Shown here: positions 9,216 to 19,936 of the stretch, piece after piece
Layout: every line of letters starts with the position of its first letter
How positions within the stretch are numbered: the first letter of the stretch is position 1
Assembly (NCBI RefSeq): GCF_900112235.1
Contig: NZ_FOLH01000002.1
Span: 124,001-188,000 of the forward strand
Reading direction: 5' to 3'
DNA from: Marinospirillum celere
Lineage (GTDB): Bacteria > Pseudomonadota > Gammaproteobacteria > Pseudomonadales > Halomonadaceae
Length of the DNA stretch: 64,000 bases
Notes under the pieces: generated by a model
The model's database searches: none
What the model was told of the DNA's origin: nothing
What the model saw: only the letters and a program-made list of their open reading frames with translations
Program-made: the position numbers and the translations under genes

Positions 9216-11480
9216 TCACTCACTGGCTTCCAGGCGATCGACCTTCTGGAAGCCACGCGGTAATTTACTGCCTCGTCGACCCCTTTCACCCATGTAATGC
9301 TCCAAATCAGCAGGTTTGAGGGTCAGGTTGCGCTTACCTGCAATCACCTTGAGTGAACTGCCTTCAGGCAACAAGGCCAAAGCAATGACTTTTTCTTCGC
9401 GATTGGCTGCCCGTCTTGCGGGAATATCCAGAATCTTATTGCCCTTACCCTTGCTCAGTTGTGGTAACTCACTGGTTGGGAAAACCAGCAAGCGCCCTTC
9501 ATTGGATAAGGCCGCCAACAGAAGGGTTTGGCCTTCCTCAACCTGCGGCAGAAGTTGTGGTGCCATGACTTCTGTACCCTTGGGCGGGTTGAGCAGCCCC
9601 TTACCTGCTTTGTTTTTACTGGCCATATCGCCCAGGCTGGTAATAAATCCATAGCCCGCATCTGAAGCGACCAACACCTGGTCCTGCTCCTGGCCGATCA
9701 GCAGTCCACGGAATTCAGCACCTGCTGGTGGGTTCAAGCGACTGGTGACAGGTTCACCTTGCCCGCGAGCTGAGGGCAGGGTATGGGTAGGCAAGCTATA
9801 GCTGCGCCCGGTGTCATCCAGCAGGATGGTTTGTTGATTGGTTTTCCCCTGAGCTGCAAGGAAAAAGCTGTCGCCACTTTTGTAATTGAGGCTTTCGGGA
9901 TTAACATCATGCCCCTTGGCAGAGCGAATCCAACCCTTACGCGACAAGACCACGGTGACCGGGTCGGCACCGGCGAGTTCAGTTTCACTGAAGGCTTTGG
10001 CTTCCTGCTTGGCTTCCACCAGTTGCGAGCGGCGCTCATCACCAAAGCTTTCGGCATCGGCTTGGAGTTCATCGATAATCAGCTGGCGCAATTGATCTTC
10101 ACTGCCCAGTAACTGGGTCAATTTTTTGCGCTCTTTTTCCAGCTCACTTTCTTCACCGCGAATCTTTTCTTCTTCCAGGCGTGCCAGATTGCGTAGTTTC
10201 AAATCCAGGATGGCATCGGCCTGGCGTTCAGAAAGGCCGAAAGCCTTGATCAACTCCTGCTTGGGGTCTTCTTCTTCACGAATGATGCGGATGACTTCAT
10301 CAAGATTCAGATAGGCAATCAATAGGCCTGCCAACAGGTGCAGGCGATCTTCAACCTTTTTCAGACGGTTTTCCAGGCGGCGAATAACCGTGGTACGACG
10401 AAATTGCAGCCATTCACTGAGTAGACGGTTCAGCGGCTTAACCTGTGGGCGACCATCCAAGCCGATGACATTAAAATTGGCGCGCTGGTTTTTTTCCAGA
10501 TCCGTGGTGGCGAACAGATGAGCCATCAAGGCCTCGGTATCCACCCGGTTGGAACGGGGCACCAACACCAGACGCACTTCATTTTCATGATCTGATTCAT
10601 CACGCAAATCGGCCAGTAAAGGCAGTTTCTTGGCCTGCATCTGGGCGGCGATCTGTTCCAGTACCTTGCTAGGAGAAACCTGATAAGGCAGCGCCTGGAT
10701 AACAATTTCACCTTCTTCCAGAGTCCAGGTGGCACGGCTTTTAACTGAACCCTTGCCTGTGGTGTAGATTTTTTGCAGCTCATCCCTTGGCGTGATGATT
10801 TGTGCCGCAGTTGGAAAATCCGGCCCCTTGATAAATTGCATCAGGTCCAGAACACTGGCTTCCGGGTTATGCAGCAGGTGGATACAGGCTTGAGTAACTT
10901 CCCGGGCATTGTGTGGTGGAATATCGGTTGCCATGCCTACGGCTATCCCGGTGCCACCATTTAAAAGCAGGTGGGGCAGGCGTGCCGGGAGGACTTCTGG
11001 CTCCAGCATAGTGCCGTCAAAGTTGGGCACCCAATCTACCGTACCCTGGCCGAGTTCCTTAAGCAGTACTTCCGAAAAACGGGCCAAGCGGGATTCGGTG
11101 TAACGCATGGCTGCAAAGGATTTGGGGTCATCCGGGCTGCCCCAGTTGCCTTGTCCATCAACCAGTGGGTAGCGATAACTAAAGCTCTGGGCCATGAGTA
11201 CCATGGCTTCATAACAGGCTGAGTCACCATGAGGGTGAAACTTACCCAAAACATCACCAACAGTACGGGCTGATTTTTTGTATTTGGCTGTGGCGGAAAG
11301 CCCCAGCTCGCTCATGGCATAGATGATGCGCCTTTGAACAGGCTTCATGCCATCGCCGATATGGGGCAGGGCCCGGTCCAGAATGACGTACATGGAATAA
11401 TCCAGGTAGGCCTTTTCGGTATATTGGCTCAGGCTTTGGCGCTCAAAATTGTCATCGACAAATTCGTTATAGCTGGTCAT
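9216..11480 (-). CDS. parC: DNA topoisomerase IV subunit A
   Basis: Cleavage-religation subunit of topoisomerase IV, which unlinks daughter chromosomes. Of the 754 residues, the catalytic tyrosine is Tyr127 (AAMRYTESR). The quinolone-resistance region reads [12 protein letters not shown] with Ser87 and Glu91, the fluoroquinolone-sensitive residues at the positions of E. coli Ser80 and Glu84. The C-terminal beta-pinwheel is present but short, as usual for ParC compared with GyrA. parE lies 1 kb away on the same strand, with a NERD-domain gene inserted between them in the opposite direction. Confidence 0.96.
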   Translation of the reverse strand: MTSYNEFVDDNFERQSLSQYTEKAYLDYSMYVILDRALPHIGDGMKPVQRRIIYAMSELGLSATAKYKKSARTVGDVLGKFHPHGDSACYEAMVLMAQSFSYRYPLVDGQGNWGSPDDPKSFAAMRYTESRLARFSEVLLKELGQGTVDWVPNFDGTMLEPEVLPARLPHLLLNGGTGIAVGMATDIPPHNAREVTQACIHLLHNPEASVLDLMQFIKGPDFPTAAQIITPRDELQKIYTTGKGSVKSRATWTLEEGEIVIQALPYQVSPSKVLEQIAAQMQAKKLPLLADLRDESDHENEVRLVLVPRSNRVDTEALMAHLFATTDLEKNQRANFNVIGLDGRPQVKPLNRLLSEWLQFRRTTVIRRLENRLKKVEDRLHLLAGLLIAYLNLDEVIRIIREEEDPKQELIKAFGLSERQADAILDLKLRNLARLEEEKIRGEESELEKERKKLTQLLGSEDQLRQLIIDELQADAESFGDERRSQLVEAKQEAKAFSETELAGADPVTVVLSRKGWIRSAKGHDVNPESLNYKSGDSFFLAAQGKTNQQTILLDDTGRSYSLPTHTLPSARGQGEPVTSRLNPPAGAEFRGLLIGQEQDQVLVASDAGYGFITSLGDMASKNKAGKGLLNPPKGTEVMAPQLLPQVEEGQTLLLAALSNEGRLLVFPTSELPQLSKGKGNKILDIPARRAANREEKVIALALLPEGSSLKVIAGKRNLTLKPADLEHYMGERGRRGSKLPRGFQKVDRLEASE

Positions 11481-11682
11481 TGACGACTATCCCTGGGTGG
11501 TCTGAACTGAATAGGGGTGCATAGCTTACTGGATAAATCGCCATCAGGCACCCGTGAACTTTGTTTCCATGTGTAGTGAATGCTATCCGAGCATCAGGGC
11601 AGTCGCTATAATCCTTGGATCAGTGAAGTTTTCAAGGCCCAGCAAGCGCCAGGGTAAACCGATAAGGTCAGGGAGAAGTTGA

Positions 11683-12480
11683 ATGATTTTAAAAGATTAT
11701 GTCCACCGACCGGATGCAGATCCCAAGTCTGAGGAAACCTGTGCCGATGCGGCAACCCGCCTGAGGAATGCCTTCAAAAATAATGAAGATGTTATTGTTC
11801 TTAATGATATTCGTGTTCCTTATGACGAAGAACGCAAGGTCAATGTCGACCATATCGTAATCCACAGCTATGGCATGACCATCATTAACAGCCGGGCCAT
11901 CCACGGTAAAATTGAGGTCAACTACCGGGGCGAATGGAGTCGTAGCGTTCGGGGTCGTGAAATTGTCATGCAAAACCCGGTGGAAATGTTTAAGTATGTC
12001 AGCCGTAACCTGCGCAAAATGCTGACTGAAAACATTGATAGCCTGCTAACCCGGGTCAAGGGTAGCCAGAAAACCTTTGAAAACATGCCAATAGATGCGC
12101 TATTTATTCAGGCACCGAAAAGCTCGATTGTTGGCACCGGAATCAACAACTCCAGCATTATCTTTGCTGAAGCCCTGACACAAAGCATCAACAGAACCTT
12201 CAGCGCCTACAAGAAACGTGAGTTTCAAATGTATGGCGGCCTGGATACCTTCAAGATTTCCCGTTCAGATATGTACGCCATGGGCGACTTCCTGATGGGG
12301 AACGAAATCGACCGTAGCAGTTACCCGGCAGCCAATGAAGCGGGTGAAACCACGCGCACTGAAGAAGCCCCTGAAGGTAAAAGAGGCATCGTCAAAGCGC
12401 AATCCACCTTGCCAGTCAAGATCATTAAAGGGCGCAATATCAAGCCCGGCAAGAAGAAAAAAGAAGAGACAGACAGTTAA
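11683..12480 (+). CDS. NERD-domain protein with altered nuclease motif
   Basis: A 265-residue protein. Residues 15-125 match the nuclease-related domain (NERD): VIVLNDIRVPY, then VDHIVIHSYGMTII with the conserved Asp56, then the downstream QNP motif (97-99). The usual ExK catalytic pair after the second strand is replaced here by Asn69-Ser70-Arg71, so nuclease activity is doubtful. The C-terminal third is polar and ends in a lysine-rich tail, with no zinc-finger or helicase domain. It is divergent from parC across 202 bases and overlaps the end of parE by 4 bases. AGGGAG lies before the ATG. Function unknown. Confidence 0.7.
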   Translation: MILKDYVHRPDADPKSEETCADAATRLRNAFKNNEDVIVLNDIRVPYDEERKVNVDHIVIHSYGMTIINSRAIHGKIEVNYRGEWSRSVRGREIVMQNPVEMFKYVSRNLRKMLTENIDSLLTRVKGSQKTFENMPIDALFIQAPKSSIVGTGINNSSIIFAEALTQSINRTFSAYKKREFQMYGGLDTFKISRSDMYAMGDFLMGNEIDRSSYPAANEAGETTRTEEAPEGKRGIVKAQSTLPVKIIKGRNIKPGKKKKEETDS

Positions 12481-14381
12481 CCTGCCACCTCGGCCAGGTT
12501 GCCTTTGGCTTCCAGCCAGCTTTTGCGGTCGCTGGAGCGCTTTTTGGCAAGAAGCATGTCGAGCAGTTCGTTGGCTTGATCGCCTTCTTCCCTGATCAGT
12601 TGCACCAGGCGGCGGGTTTCGGGCGCCATGGTGGTTTCGCGTAGCTGCTGAGGGTTCATTTCCCCGAGGCCCTTGAAGCGTTGGGTGTTGATTTTGGCTT
12701 TACGGCCACTGAGGCGATCCAGAATGGCTTCTTTTTCACTTTCATCTAGAGCGTAGAAAACCTCCTTGCCGCAATCTATTCGGTAGAGGGGTGGCATGGC
12801 GACAAAAACGTGTCCCTTGTCCACTAAAGCCGGGAAGTGGCGTTGGAAGAGAGCGCACAAGAGAGTCGCTATGTGCAGGCCATCCGAGTCAGCATCAGCA
12901 AGAATACAGATTTTGTTGTAACGCAGGCCTTGGAGGTCTTCTGAACCAGGGTCAATGCCCAGGGCGACAGCGATATCATGAACTTCTTGTGAAGCTAAAA
13001 TTTCTGAAGAATCGACTTCCCAGGTATTAAGTATCTTACCTCTAAGCGGCATGATGGCTTGAAAAACCCGGTCCCTAGCTTGTTTAGCTGAACCCCCGGC
13101 AGAATCCCCCTCGACCAGGAAAAGCTCACTCCGTGCGATGTCAGTACCGGTGCAGTCGGCCAGTTTGCCAGGCAAGGCGGGTCCTTGAGTAATCTTTTTA
13201 CGGACCACTTTTTTGGCTGCGCGTAAACGGCGGTTGGCCCGACTGAGTACCAGTTCGGCAATGCGTTCAGCATCCAGGGTGTGCTGATTCAGCCATAGAG
13301 AAAAGGCATCCTTGATCACCCCACTGACAAAGGTAGCACTCTGGCGGGAAGACAGGCGTTCTTTGGTTTGTCCAGCAAACTGAGGGTCCTGCATTTTAAG
13401 GGAAAGCACAAAGGCACAGTCTTGCCAAAGGTCTTCAGGGGCCAGGCGGACACCGCGCGGTAGCAGGTTGCGGTATTCACAAAATTCACGCAGGGCATCC
13501 AGAAGACCAGCTCTCAGGCCATTGACGTGAGTGCCCCCTTGGGTGGTTGGGATCAGGTTGACGTAGCTTTCCTGAACCTGCTCGCCACCTTCGGGCAGCC
13601 AAACCAGGGCCCAGTCCACTGCTTCATGAGGGGCCTTGAATTCTCCGGAAAAGGGACTGGCGGGTAGAGTTTCCCAACCCTGACAAGCTTGGCTGAGATA
13701 GTCTTTGAGACCTTCTTGAAACAGCCATTCATCAACCAGGGCTTCGCCGGTTTCAGGATCTTTTTCCTGCTCATTGATGAAGATAACCTTTAAACCTGGG
13801 CAGAGAACAGCCTTGGCTCTAAGTAGGTGTCTCAGGCGGCCCAGCGCATAGCGCGGGCTGTCGAAATAGCTTTCATTAATCCAAAAGCGCAGAGAGGTTC
13901 CGGTGTTTTTCTTGGCGCAGCTGCCGATGACTTCCAGCTCGCTGGCTTTTTCACCTTCGGCAAAACCAATTCTTTGTACCTGGCCATTTCGCCAGACAGT
14001 CACTTCCAGGCGGCGAGACAGGGCATTGACCACTGAGACCCCAACCCCATGAAGACCACCTGAGAATTCATAGTTTTTATTGGAAAACTTGCCCCCGGCA
14101 TGCAACCGAGTGAGGATGAGCTCAACACCTGAAATACCATACTCAGGGTGAGGGTCAGTAGGTAGACCGCGGCCATCATCCAGAACGCTTAGGCTATTGT
14201 CTTCATGCAGGGTGACGGTAATGGCGCTGGCGTGGCCTGCCAGGGCTTCATCAACACTGTTATCGATAACTTCCTGGGCCAGATGGTTGGGGCGGGTTGT
14301 ATCAGTATACATGCCCGGGCGCTTGCGAACGGGATCAAGGCCGGTCAGGACTTCTATGGCGCTGGCATTGTATTGGCTCAT
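12477..14381 (-). CDS. parE: DNA topoisomerase IV subunit B
   Basis: ATPase subunit of topoisomerase IV. The 634-residue protein has the GHKL ATP site (catalytic Glu37 and Asn41 in QEVIDNSVDEAL, DDGRG 68-72, the glycine-rich lid GGLHGVGVS 108-116). The TOPRIM domain carries EGDSAGG (424-430) and DADSDG (496-501). A GGAAG ribosome site precedes the ATG. It is on the same strand as parC but separated from it by the opposing NERD gene, so the two subunits are probably expressed from separate promoters. Confidence 0.96.
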   Translation of the reverse strand: MSQYNASAIEVLTGLDPVRKRPGMYTDTTRPNHLAQEVIDNSVDEALAGHASAITVTLHEDNSLSVLDDGRGLPTDPHPEYGISGVELILTRLHAGGKFSNKNYEFSGGLHGVGVSVVNALSRRLEVTVWRNGQVQRIGFAEGEKASELEVIGSCAKKNTGTSLRFWINESYFDSPRYALGRLRHLLRAKAVLCPGLKVIFINEQEKDPETGEALVDEWLFQEGLKDYLSQACQGWETLPASPFSGEFKAPHEAVDWALVWLPEGGEQVQESYVNLIPTTQGGTHVNGLRAGLLDALREFCEYRNLLPRGVRLAPEDLWQDCAFVLSLKMQDPQFAGQTKERLSSRQSATFVSGVIKDAFSLWLNQHTLDAERIAELVLSRANRRLRAAKKVVRKKITQGPALPGKLADCTGTDIARSELFLVEGDSAGGSAKQARDRVFQAIMPLRGKILNTWEVDSSEILASQEVHDIAVALGIDPGSEDLQGLRYNKICILADADSDGLHIATLLCALFQRHFPALVDKGHVFVAMPPLYRIDCGKEVFYALDESEKEAILDRLSGRKAKINTQRFKGLGEMNPQQLRETTMAPETRRLVQLIREEGDQANELLDMLLAKKRSSDRKSWLEAKGNLAEVAG

Positions 14382-14478
14382 CTCGGTTCTTCCTAGTGAC
14401 TGCTTTGCAAGGCGTGTAGTTTGCCTTTTGCTTGTTGGCCTGTCGAGTCATGCTGTTGCTTTGCTGGATGGAGCAGGC

Positions 14479-14508
14479 AAAAAAAAGCCTGCATCAAAAT
14501 GCAGGCTT
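14479..14508 (-). terminator. Intrinsic terminator of pckA
   Basis: A 10-bp perfect stem (AAGCCTGCAT / ATGCAGGCTT) with a 4-nt loop lies 21 bases past the pckA stop codon. Read on the minus strand it is followed by eight Ts. Confidence 0.9.
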
Positions 14509-14528
14509 GGATACTTAAGTGGCGAGGA

Positions 14529-16091
14529 TTACTGGCCGAGCTTGGGGCCCGCGGCAATGATACTGTCATCCACACCAGAAAACTTACGGAAGTTTTCAAT
14601 AAACATGGTTGCCAGTTCTTTGGCCTGACGGTCGTAGGCATCCTTGTCTTCCCAGGTTTCACGAGGGTTGAGCAGGCTGGCGTCAACACCGGGAACATGA
14701 GTCGGCACCTGAAGGTTAAGGGTTGGCAGAGTTTCGGTTTCCGCATCAGCCAGAGCACCATTCTGAACCGCATTAACGATGGCGCGGGTCGTTGGGATAC
14801 TGAAGCGGTTGCCGCCTTGACCATAGGAGCCACCCGTCCAACCGGTGTTAACCAGGTAAACACGAGAGTTGAAGGCTTCAATACGCTTGATTAAAAGATC
14901 GGCGTACTCACGTGCTGGCCTTGGGAAGAAGGGAGCGCCGAAGCAGGTAGAGAAGGTGGCTTCCAAACCCGAGGTGGAACCCATTTCAGTGGAGCCCACT
15001 TTAGCCGTGTAGCCAGACAGGAAGTGATAAGCCGCTGCTTCTTTAGACAGGATAGAAACCGGTGGCAGTACACCGCTCATATCGCAGGTCAGGAAAATGA
15101 TGGCGTTGGGCTCACCGGCACGATTTTCAACAACCCGTTTTTCAACATGCTCCAGTGGGTAGGCAGCACGCGAGTTTTGAGTCAGGCTGTCGTCGGCATA
15201 GTCAGGGTTGCGACGATCATCCAGAACCACATTTTCCAGGACGGAGCCAAAGCGGATGGCATCCCAGATAATGGGCTCATTCTTTTGGGATAGGTCGATA
15301 CACTTGGCGTAGCAGCCGCCTTCAATATTGAATACGGTGCCCACGCCCCAGCCATGCTCATCATCACCAATCAGGTAGCGTGAAGGATCAGCTGACAGGG
15401 TGGTTTTGCCGGTGCCAGACAGGCCAAAGAAAAGGGTAGTTTCGCCATCTTCACCCACGTTTGCTGAGCAGTGCATAGGCAGGACATCAGCATCGGGCAG
15501 AAGGAAGTTCTGAACGGAGAACATGGCTTTTTTCATTTCGCCGGCATAGCGCATGCCCGCAATCAGCACCTTGCGCTCGGCAAAGTTGAGGATGACACAG
15601 CCGTCAGAATTGGTGCCATCACGTGCTGGGTCGCACTCAAAATGAGGTGCATTCATGATCGTCCATTCTTCCTTGCTGGAAGGATTGAAAACTTCAGGAC
15701 GAATAAACAGGGTGCGACCAAAGAGGTTGTGCCAAGCTGTTTCAGTGGTGACACGAACGGGCAGATAATGCGTGGGGTCGGAGCCAACATGGAGTTCAGA
15801 AATGAACTGATCCTTTTCCTTTAGGTAGGCATCGACCTTTTCCCAAAGGGCATTGAACTTGGCTGCATCAAAAGGACGGTTGATGCCACCCCATTCAATT
15901 TGTGCAGAAGTGCTGGGCTCTTCCACTATAAAACGGTCTAACGGAGAGCGCCCGGTACGTTCACCTGTGTTGACTACCAAGGCTCCGTTATTGGCCAGCT
16001 GGCCTTCGCCGCGTTGAATGGCTAGTTCGATCAGTTGGGCATTGCTTAGGTTGATATAAGTTTTCACAGCGCTCTCGTTAAGATTTGTCAT
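14529..16091 (-). CDS. pckA: Phosphoenolpyruvate carboxykinase (ATP)
   Basis: Converts oxaloacetate and ATP to phosphoenolpyruvate, the entry to gluconeogenesis. The 520-residue protein has the P-loop GLSGTGKT (223-230), the kinase-2 metal motif IGDDEHGW (241-248), the GRSP substrate loop (47-50) and the Arg-rich NxRxxYPL segment typical of the ATP-dependent class. It has its own strong terminator. The hslO-hslR-yrfG group lies upstream, the same grouping as in enterobacteria. A 239-base upstream region holds an inverted repeat but no recognisable regulator site. Confidence 0.96.
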   Translation of the reverse strand: MTNLNESAVKTYINLSNAQLIELAIQRGEGQLANNGALVVNTGERTGRSPLDRFIVEEPSTSAQIEWGGINRPFDAAKFNALWEKVDAYLKEKDQFISELHVGSDPTHYLPVRVTTETAWHNLFGRTLFIRPEVFNPSSKEEWTIMNAPHFECDPARDGTNSDGCVILNFAERKVLIAGMRYAGEMKKAMFSVQNFLLPDADVLPMHCSANVGEDGETTLFFGLSGTGKTTLSADPSRYLIGDDEHGWGVGTVFNIEGGCYAKCIDLSQKNEPIIWDAIRFGSVLENVVLDDRRNPDYADDSLTQNSRAAYPLEHVEKRVVENRAGEPNAIIFLTCDMSGVLPPVSILSKEAAAYHFLSGYTAKVGSTEMGSTSGLEATFSTCFGAPFFPRPAREYADLLIKRIEAFNSRVYLVNTGWTGGSYGQGGNRFSIPTTRAIVNAVQNGALADAETETLPTLNLQVPTHVPGVDASLLNPRETWEDKDAYDRQAKELATMFIENFRKFSGVDDSIIAAGPKLGQ

Positions 16092-16254
16092 GAGTCAAGG
16101 GTGGCCTTTGTATCTCAGTCGCCCGAAAAGTGGCGGCTATTATGTCAAAAAAAGCTTTAGGGGCGAAGACTTGCTCTCGGTCAAAAAATGACTAAAAGCC
16201 GGTGTAGGCCCATTACATGAAAAAAGTCCTTTTTATTCAGTATATTACAAAGCA

Positions 16255-16282
16255 TAAGCAGGATTTATTTTCATTCTGCTTA
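16255..16282. promoter_or_regulatory. Inverted repeat upstream of pckA
   Basis: Arms TAAGCAG and CTGCTTA (7 of 7 bases) are separated by 14 AT-rich bases, between the end of hslO and the start of pckA. No T tract adjoins it. It could be an operator for pckA or the 3' hairpin of the hslO transcript; neither is certain. Confidence 0.3.
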
Positions 16283-16330
16283 GAAAATGATCATTGATGA
16301 CTACCTAATCTTGCGGTAGATCAAGGTTGC

Positions 16331-17245
16331 TTAATGAAGTTTATGCCCTTCAGGCAGGTTGTCTGCACCGGGTTGGTTGAAGATCTCCGATAGGTCCTTT
16401 TTGTTAAAAGTATAAACCGTATTACAGAAGTGGCACTGAGTTTCTAGCTGTCCTTGCTCTTCAATAATTTTACGGAGCTCTTCTTGGCCCAGACTGGCCA
16501 GGGCATCGGCTGTTCTGTCTCGTGAACAGGTGCAGCCAAATTCCAGGTTATGGGGGTCAAAAACCCTGAGTGTTTCTTCGTGGTAAAGCCGGTGGAGCAG
16601 TTGCAAGGGTTCCAAATCCAGCAGCTCGTCTTTTTGAACGGTAGCAGCCAGGTGGGTGATTCGGTTCCAGGCGTCCGGGTCCTTGTTGTTGGCATCATCC
16701 GGCAGTTGTTGCAGCAGTAAGCCAGCCGCTTTTTGGTCAGCTGCTTCCAGCCAGATTCGGGTAGGCAACTGTTCTGAGTTGGCAAAATAGTCTTCCAGAC
16801 ACAGGGCCAAGTTTTCTTTATCCAGGGCCACTATGCCCTGATAGCGCTTGCCTTGTGAAGGGTCAAGGGTAATCACCAGCTGTCCACCGCCGGTTAATTC
16901 CTGCAGGGTCTGGCCTTGGGGTGTTTCCTGATAGCGGGCAATTCCTCGAAGTTGGTCACCGCCCTGCTGACCCGTGTTGCATTCGGCCATCATCAGGCTG
17001 ACTGGGCCTTGTCCACGAATTTCCAGGCTCAGAGTGCCCTCCAGTTTAACCGTTGCGGTCAAAAGAGCAGCGGCAGCCAGAAGTTGGCCTAGCTGCTTGG
17101 CAACGGCAGGTGGATATTCATGGCGATCCAGCACTTCCTGATAGCTTTGTTGCAGGTGGGTAAGTTCCCCCCTGACGGCAGTGGAATCAAAAAGAAAGCG
17201 TTGTACCTGGTCCAGTGACCGGGTGGAATCGGGGGAGTTGGTCAT
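16331..17245 (-). CDS. hslO: Redox-activated chaperone Hsp33
   Basis: Holdase chaperone switched on when its zinc-binding cysteines are oxidised. The 304-residue protein ends with the redox switch: a CxC pair (FGCTCSRD) and, about 30 residues later, a CxxC pair (QCHFCNT), the expected CxC-x(27-32)-CxxC arrangement. The ATG overlaps the stop codon of hslR by 4 bases, so the two are translationally coupled, as in E. coli. Confidence 0.95.
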   Translation of the reverse strand: MTNSPDSTRSLDQVQRFLFDSTAVRGELTHLQQSYQEVLDRHEYPPAVAKQLGQLLAAAALLTATVKLEGTLSLEIRGQGPVSLMMAECNTGQQGGDQLRGIARYQETPQGQTLQELTGGGQLVITLDPSQGKRYQGIVALDKENLALCLEDYFANSEQLPTRIWLEAADQKAAGLLLQQLPDDANNKDPDAWNRITHLAATVQKDELLDLEPLQLLHRLYHEETLRVFDPHNLEFGCTCSRDRTADALASLGQEELRKIIEEQGQLETQCHFCNTVYTFNKKDLSEIFNQPGADNLPEGHKLH

Positions 17246-17655
17246 TCTGTTTCCTGTCGTTTGAAGCGCTGGATTTGTCTACGGGATTTTTTGTCCGGTC
17301 TGTGCTGGGGTGCTTGCAGTACAGCGCCGGAAAGACGGCGCTTTTCAGTTTCTTGGGCGCGCTTTTCCAAGCTTTGTTCGGTTTCCCGATAGAGCTGTTG
17401 GGCAACGCTGGCCGGACCTCTTTGGTTGGAGAGGGCCAGAACTTCAATTTCTTTAACATCCCAGCCTTGGGTGATTTTGAGTAGAGCCCCTACTTCAACC
17501 AGGCGACTAACTTTGGGGCGCTGGCCATCATATTCAACCTTGCCATTTTCAACAGCGGTTTTGGCTAGGCTGCGGGTTTTAAAAAAGCGCGCTGCCCAGA
17601 GCCATTTATCCAGGCGGACTTCCTGGGATTTAGGATCTGCAGTTGTTTTGTTCAT
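17242..17655 (-). CDS. hslR: Heat-shock ribosome-associated protein Hsp15
   Basis: An S4-domain RNA-binding protein that recognises stalled 50S subunits carrying peptidyl-tRNA. The S4 fold begins at [17 protein letters not shown], and the C-terminus is basic. I place the start at the ATG at 17655, directly after the yrfG stop, giving 137 residues (E. coli has 133). A longer frame reaching 17703 would overlap yrfG and adds an unconserved head. It lies between yrfG and hslO in a three-gene unit. Confidence 0.92.
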   Translation of the reverse strand: MNKTTADPKSQEVRLDKWLWAARFFKTRSLAKTAVENGKVEYDGQRPKVSRLVEVGALLKITQGWDVKEIEVLALSNQRGPASVAQQLYRETEQSLEKRAQETEKRRLSGAVLQAPQHRPDKKSRRQIQRFKRQETE

Positions 17656-17656
17656 T

Positions 17657-18334
17657 TCAGCGGGCTGCCTTTCCCGGTTTGTTGACCGGTTGAAGTTCTG
17701 CAAAGCGGGTGACTGCTGGAAACTCAGTCATTTGGCGTATGGGTAGCTGGCTGTCCGGTTGAGTGATGGTGATCAACTGAGTAATACCAAACTGCCGGGC
17801 TGATTCCAGAACCTCTTCATTATCGTCAATAAACAGAGTGCGTGCCGGGTCAAAGGGTTCAATCTGCATTAAGGCCTGCCAGTAACCCTGTTCTTCCTTG
17901 GGGATACCGATATCGGCTGAACTGACAATCGCATCCAGATACTGGTCAAGTCCGGTCAGATGGAGTTTGAGCTCTAGGCTTTTGCGATCTGCATTGGTTG
18001 CCAGGATGACCCGGGGGTGGGCTTCTTTCAGCCATTGCAAAAAATCCACGGCATCGGCTCTAAAGCCAATCAGATGCTGGATTTCCTTTTTGAGCGTGAC
18101 TATATCCACGCCCAGTTCCTGCGTCCAGTAATCCAGGCTGTACCAGTTCAGTTGTCCTTTTTCAGCCAGAATTCTGGGGATGAGTTCATCACGGACAGCC
18201 TGATGATCCAGTTTGTGTAATTCTGCATAACGGCGTGGCAGATGCTCGAGCCAGAAGTGACTGTCAAAATGCAGATCCAGCAGAGTGCCATCCATATCCA
18301 GCAAAACAGTGTCGATTGCGTGCCAGTTGATCAT
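17657..18334 (-). CDS. yrfG: HAD-family nucleotidase, YrfG type
   Basis: A haloacid dehalogenase-fold phosphatase of 225 residues; the E. coli homologue hydrolyses GMP and IMP. Motif I is LLDMDGTLLD (11-20) with both aspartates, motif II is the Thr in ILATNADRK, and motif IV is LFIDDNEE. The cap is the short helical type. It is first of the yrfG-hslR-hslO unit and divergent from nudE across about 120 bases, an arrangement partly shared with enterobacteria, which supports the orthology. Confidence 0.88.
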   Translation of the reverse strand: MINWHAIDTVLLDMDGTLLDLHFDSHFWLEHLPRRYAELHKLDHQAVRDELIPRILAEKGQLNWYSLDYWTQELGVDIVTLKKEIQHLIGFRADAVDFLQWLKEAHPRVILATNADRKSLELKLHLTGLDQYLDAIVSSADIGIPKEEQGYWQALMQIEPFDPARTLFIDDNEEVLESARQFGITQLITITQPDSQLPIRQMTEFPAVTRFAELQPVNKPGKAAR

Positions 18335-18453
18335 GCCAAGCCTTGTGAGTCGGTGGGATAGAGTTGATAATCATCTAGTATGAATTGTAGCGGAAGTTGA
18401 CTTTGATCAGAACCCGTTCTCTTTTGGCACCCTCAAGATAAGGAGTGGCACCC

Positions 18454-19038
18454 ATGCCCGTTCGTCCCAGTATTCTGCAGCGTAAGATAGTGGCGCAAAC
18501 TCGCCTGTTCAAGGTTGAAGAAATGCACCTGGAATTTGCCAATGGTGCCAAGCGCCATTATGAGCGACTGGTCAGCCAGGGGCTGGGAGCCGTCATGGTG
18601 GTCGCTGTGAATGACCAAGGAGAAGTGGTGCTGATTCGTGAATATGCGGGTGGCATGCACGACTATGTGTTGGCTCTACCCAAGGGTTTGGTTGAAGTTG
18701 GGGAAGACCTGCTGGTTGCAGCCAACCGCGAACTCATGGAAGAAACCGGTTATGGAGCCCGCCAACTGGAGCCTTTAACCCAATTGTCCCTGGCCCCTAA
18801 CTATATGGGCCATAAGATGCAGGTGGTACTGGCCAGGGATCTTTATCCTTGCAAGCTGGAAGGGGACGAGCCTGAGCCCTTGGAAGTTGAGTTGCATCCT
18901 TTGGATAAAATCAGTGACCTGCTCGGTCGTGATGACTTTCATGAAGGCCGGTCCATCGCCGCTTTATTTATTGCTCAGGAAAGGCTGAAGCAGGAAGACT
19001 GGTCCGGGAAAGACTGGCAGGAGTTAGGTGGTGCTTGA
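18454..19038 (+). CDS. nudE: ADP compounds hydrolase NudE
   Basis: A Nudix enzyme that hydrolyses ADP-ribose, Ap3A and NADH-type compounds. The Nudix box is complete (GLVEVGEDLLVAANRELMEE then TG), and the flanking DLYP and EGDEPEPLE motifs are characteristic of NudE. The ATG at 18454 is the start: AAGGAG sits 8 bases upstream, whereas the earlier in-frame GTG at 18445 overlaps that ribosome site. The end overlaps cysQ by 11 bases, so the two are coupled, as is common in gammaproteobacteria. Confidence 0.92.
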   Translation: MPVRPSILQRKIVAQTRLFKVEEMHLEFANGAKRHYERLVSQGLGAVMVVAVNDQGEVVLIREYAGGMHDYVLALPKGLVEVGEDLLVAANRELMEETGYGARQLEPLTQLSLAPNYMGHKMQVVLARDLYPCKLEGDEPEPLEVELHPLDKISDLLGRDDFHEGRSIAALFIAQERLKQEDWSGKDWQELGGA

Positions 19039-19858
19039 GGATAAGAATCAACTGATCACTGGCTTAAAAGCAATTTGCAGTCGTGCTGGTGATGCCATTC
19101 TTGAGGTCTACCAGCAGCCGGAGCTCTGGCAAACCCAGCAAAAAAGTGATGCCTCGCCCGTCACTGCAGCTGATCTGGCTGCACATCAGATTATTAGCCA
19201 AGGCTTGCAGGCCCTAACCCCAGAGCTGCCGCTTCTCTCTGAAGAGGCAGCGGATATCCCTTGGGAAGAAAGGCGTCTTTGGTCTACTTATTGGCTGGCT
19301 GATCCTTTGGATGGCACCAAGGAATTTCTGGATCGCAATGATGAGTTCACCGTTAACATCGCTTTGATTGAACAAGGGCAAGCAAGCCTAGGGATTATTT
19401 ATCAGCCAACCACAGCCTGTTTTTGGTGGGGTGATCGTCAACTGGGCGCTTGGAAACAAACTGCAACCGCTGAACCGGAACGGATACAAGTTAGACCCCT
19501 GAAGGGGCAGCAGCTACACCTGCTGACTAGTCATCGCCATGGCCTGGACAAGCTACAACCTGTCTTGACTGCTTTACGCCATCAAAAGCTCCTGCTGGAA
19601 TCCAGCCCTTTGGGCAGTTCATTAAAGTTTTGCCGGCTGGCTGAAGGTCTTGCTGATTTCTATCCGCGTCTGGGGCCAACAGGTGAGTGGGATACCGCTG
19701 CCGCTCAGGCCATTCTGGAAGCGGCGGGTGGCCAACTCTTGAACTGGCAATTAGAACCCCTGACTTACAATCAAAAGCCTGAATTGATCAATCCAGACTT
19801 TGTTGCTCTGGCTGATCCCAGCCAGCCTTGGCACCAGTGGCTGAAGGCTTTTACTTAG
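19028..19858 (+). CDS. cysQ: 3'(2'),5'-bisphosphate nucleotidase CysQ
   Basis: Removes the 3' phosphate from PAP, a by-product of sulfate assimilation that inhibits oligoribonuclease (orn, also in this window). The inositol-monophosphatase fold shows its metal-binding residues: the EEAA glutamates, DPLDGTKEF (Asp, Asp) and the C-terminal GEWDTAAAQ. It starts with GTG at 19028 inside the end of nudE, with AGGAG just before it; a second GTG follows directly. Length 276 is normal. Confidence 0.93.
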   Translation: MVLEDKNQLITGLKAICSRAGDAILEVYQQPELWQTQQKSDASPVTAADLAAHQIISQGLQALTPELPLLSEEAADIPWEERRLWSTYWLADPLDGTKEFLDRNDEFTVNIALIEQGQASLGIIYQPTTACFWWGDRQLGAWKQTATAEPERIQVRPLKGQQLHLLTSHRHGLDKLQPVLTALRHQKLLLESSPLGSSLKFCRLAEGLADFYPRLGPTGEWDTAAAQAILEAAGGQLLNWQLEPLTYNQKPELINPDFVALADPSQPWHQWLKAFT

Positions 19859-19936
19859 CCCAGACTTGAAATCCCCTGTTGAGGGCCGCATCAAGGCAAG
19901 TAGAGATCAATCTGAGTTGCCATAAGAGGCCCTTGC

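Noticed and set aside
14393-14881. 162-codon minus-strand frame overlapping the end of pckA
   Set aside because: It is in another frame of the well-conserved pckA gene, includes the terminator region and has no recognisable domain.
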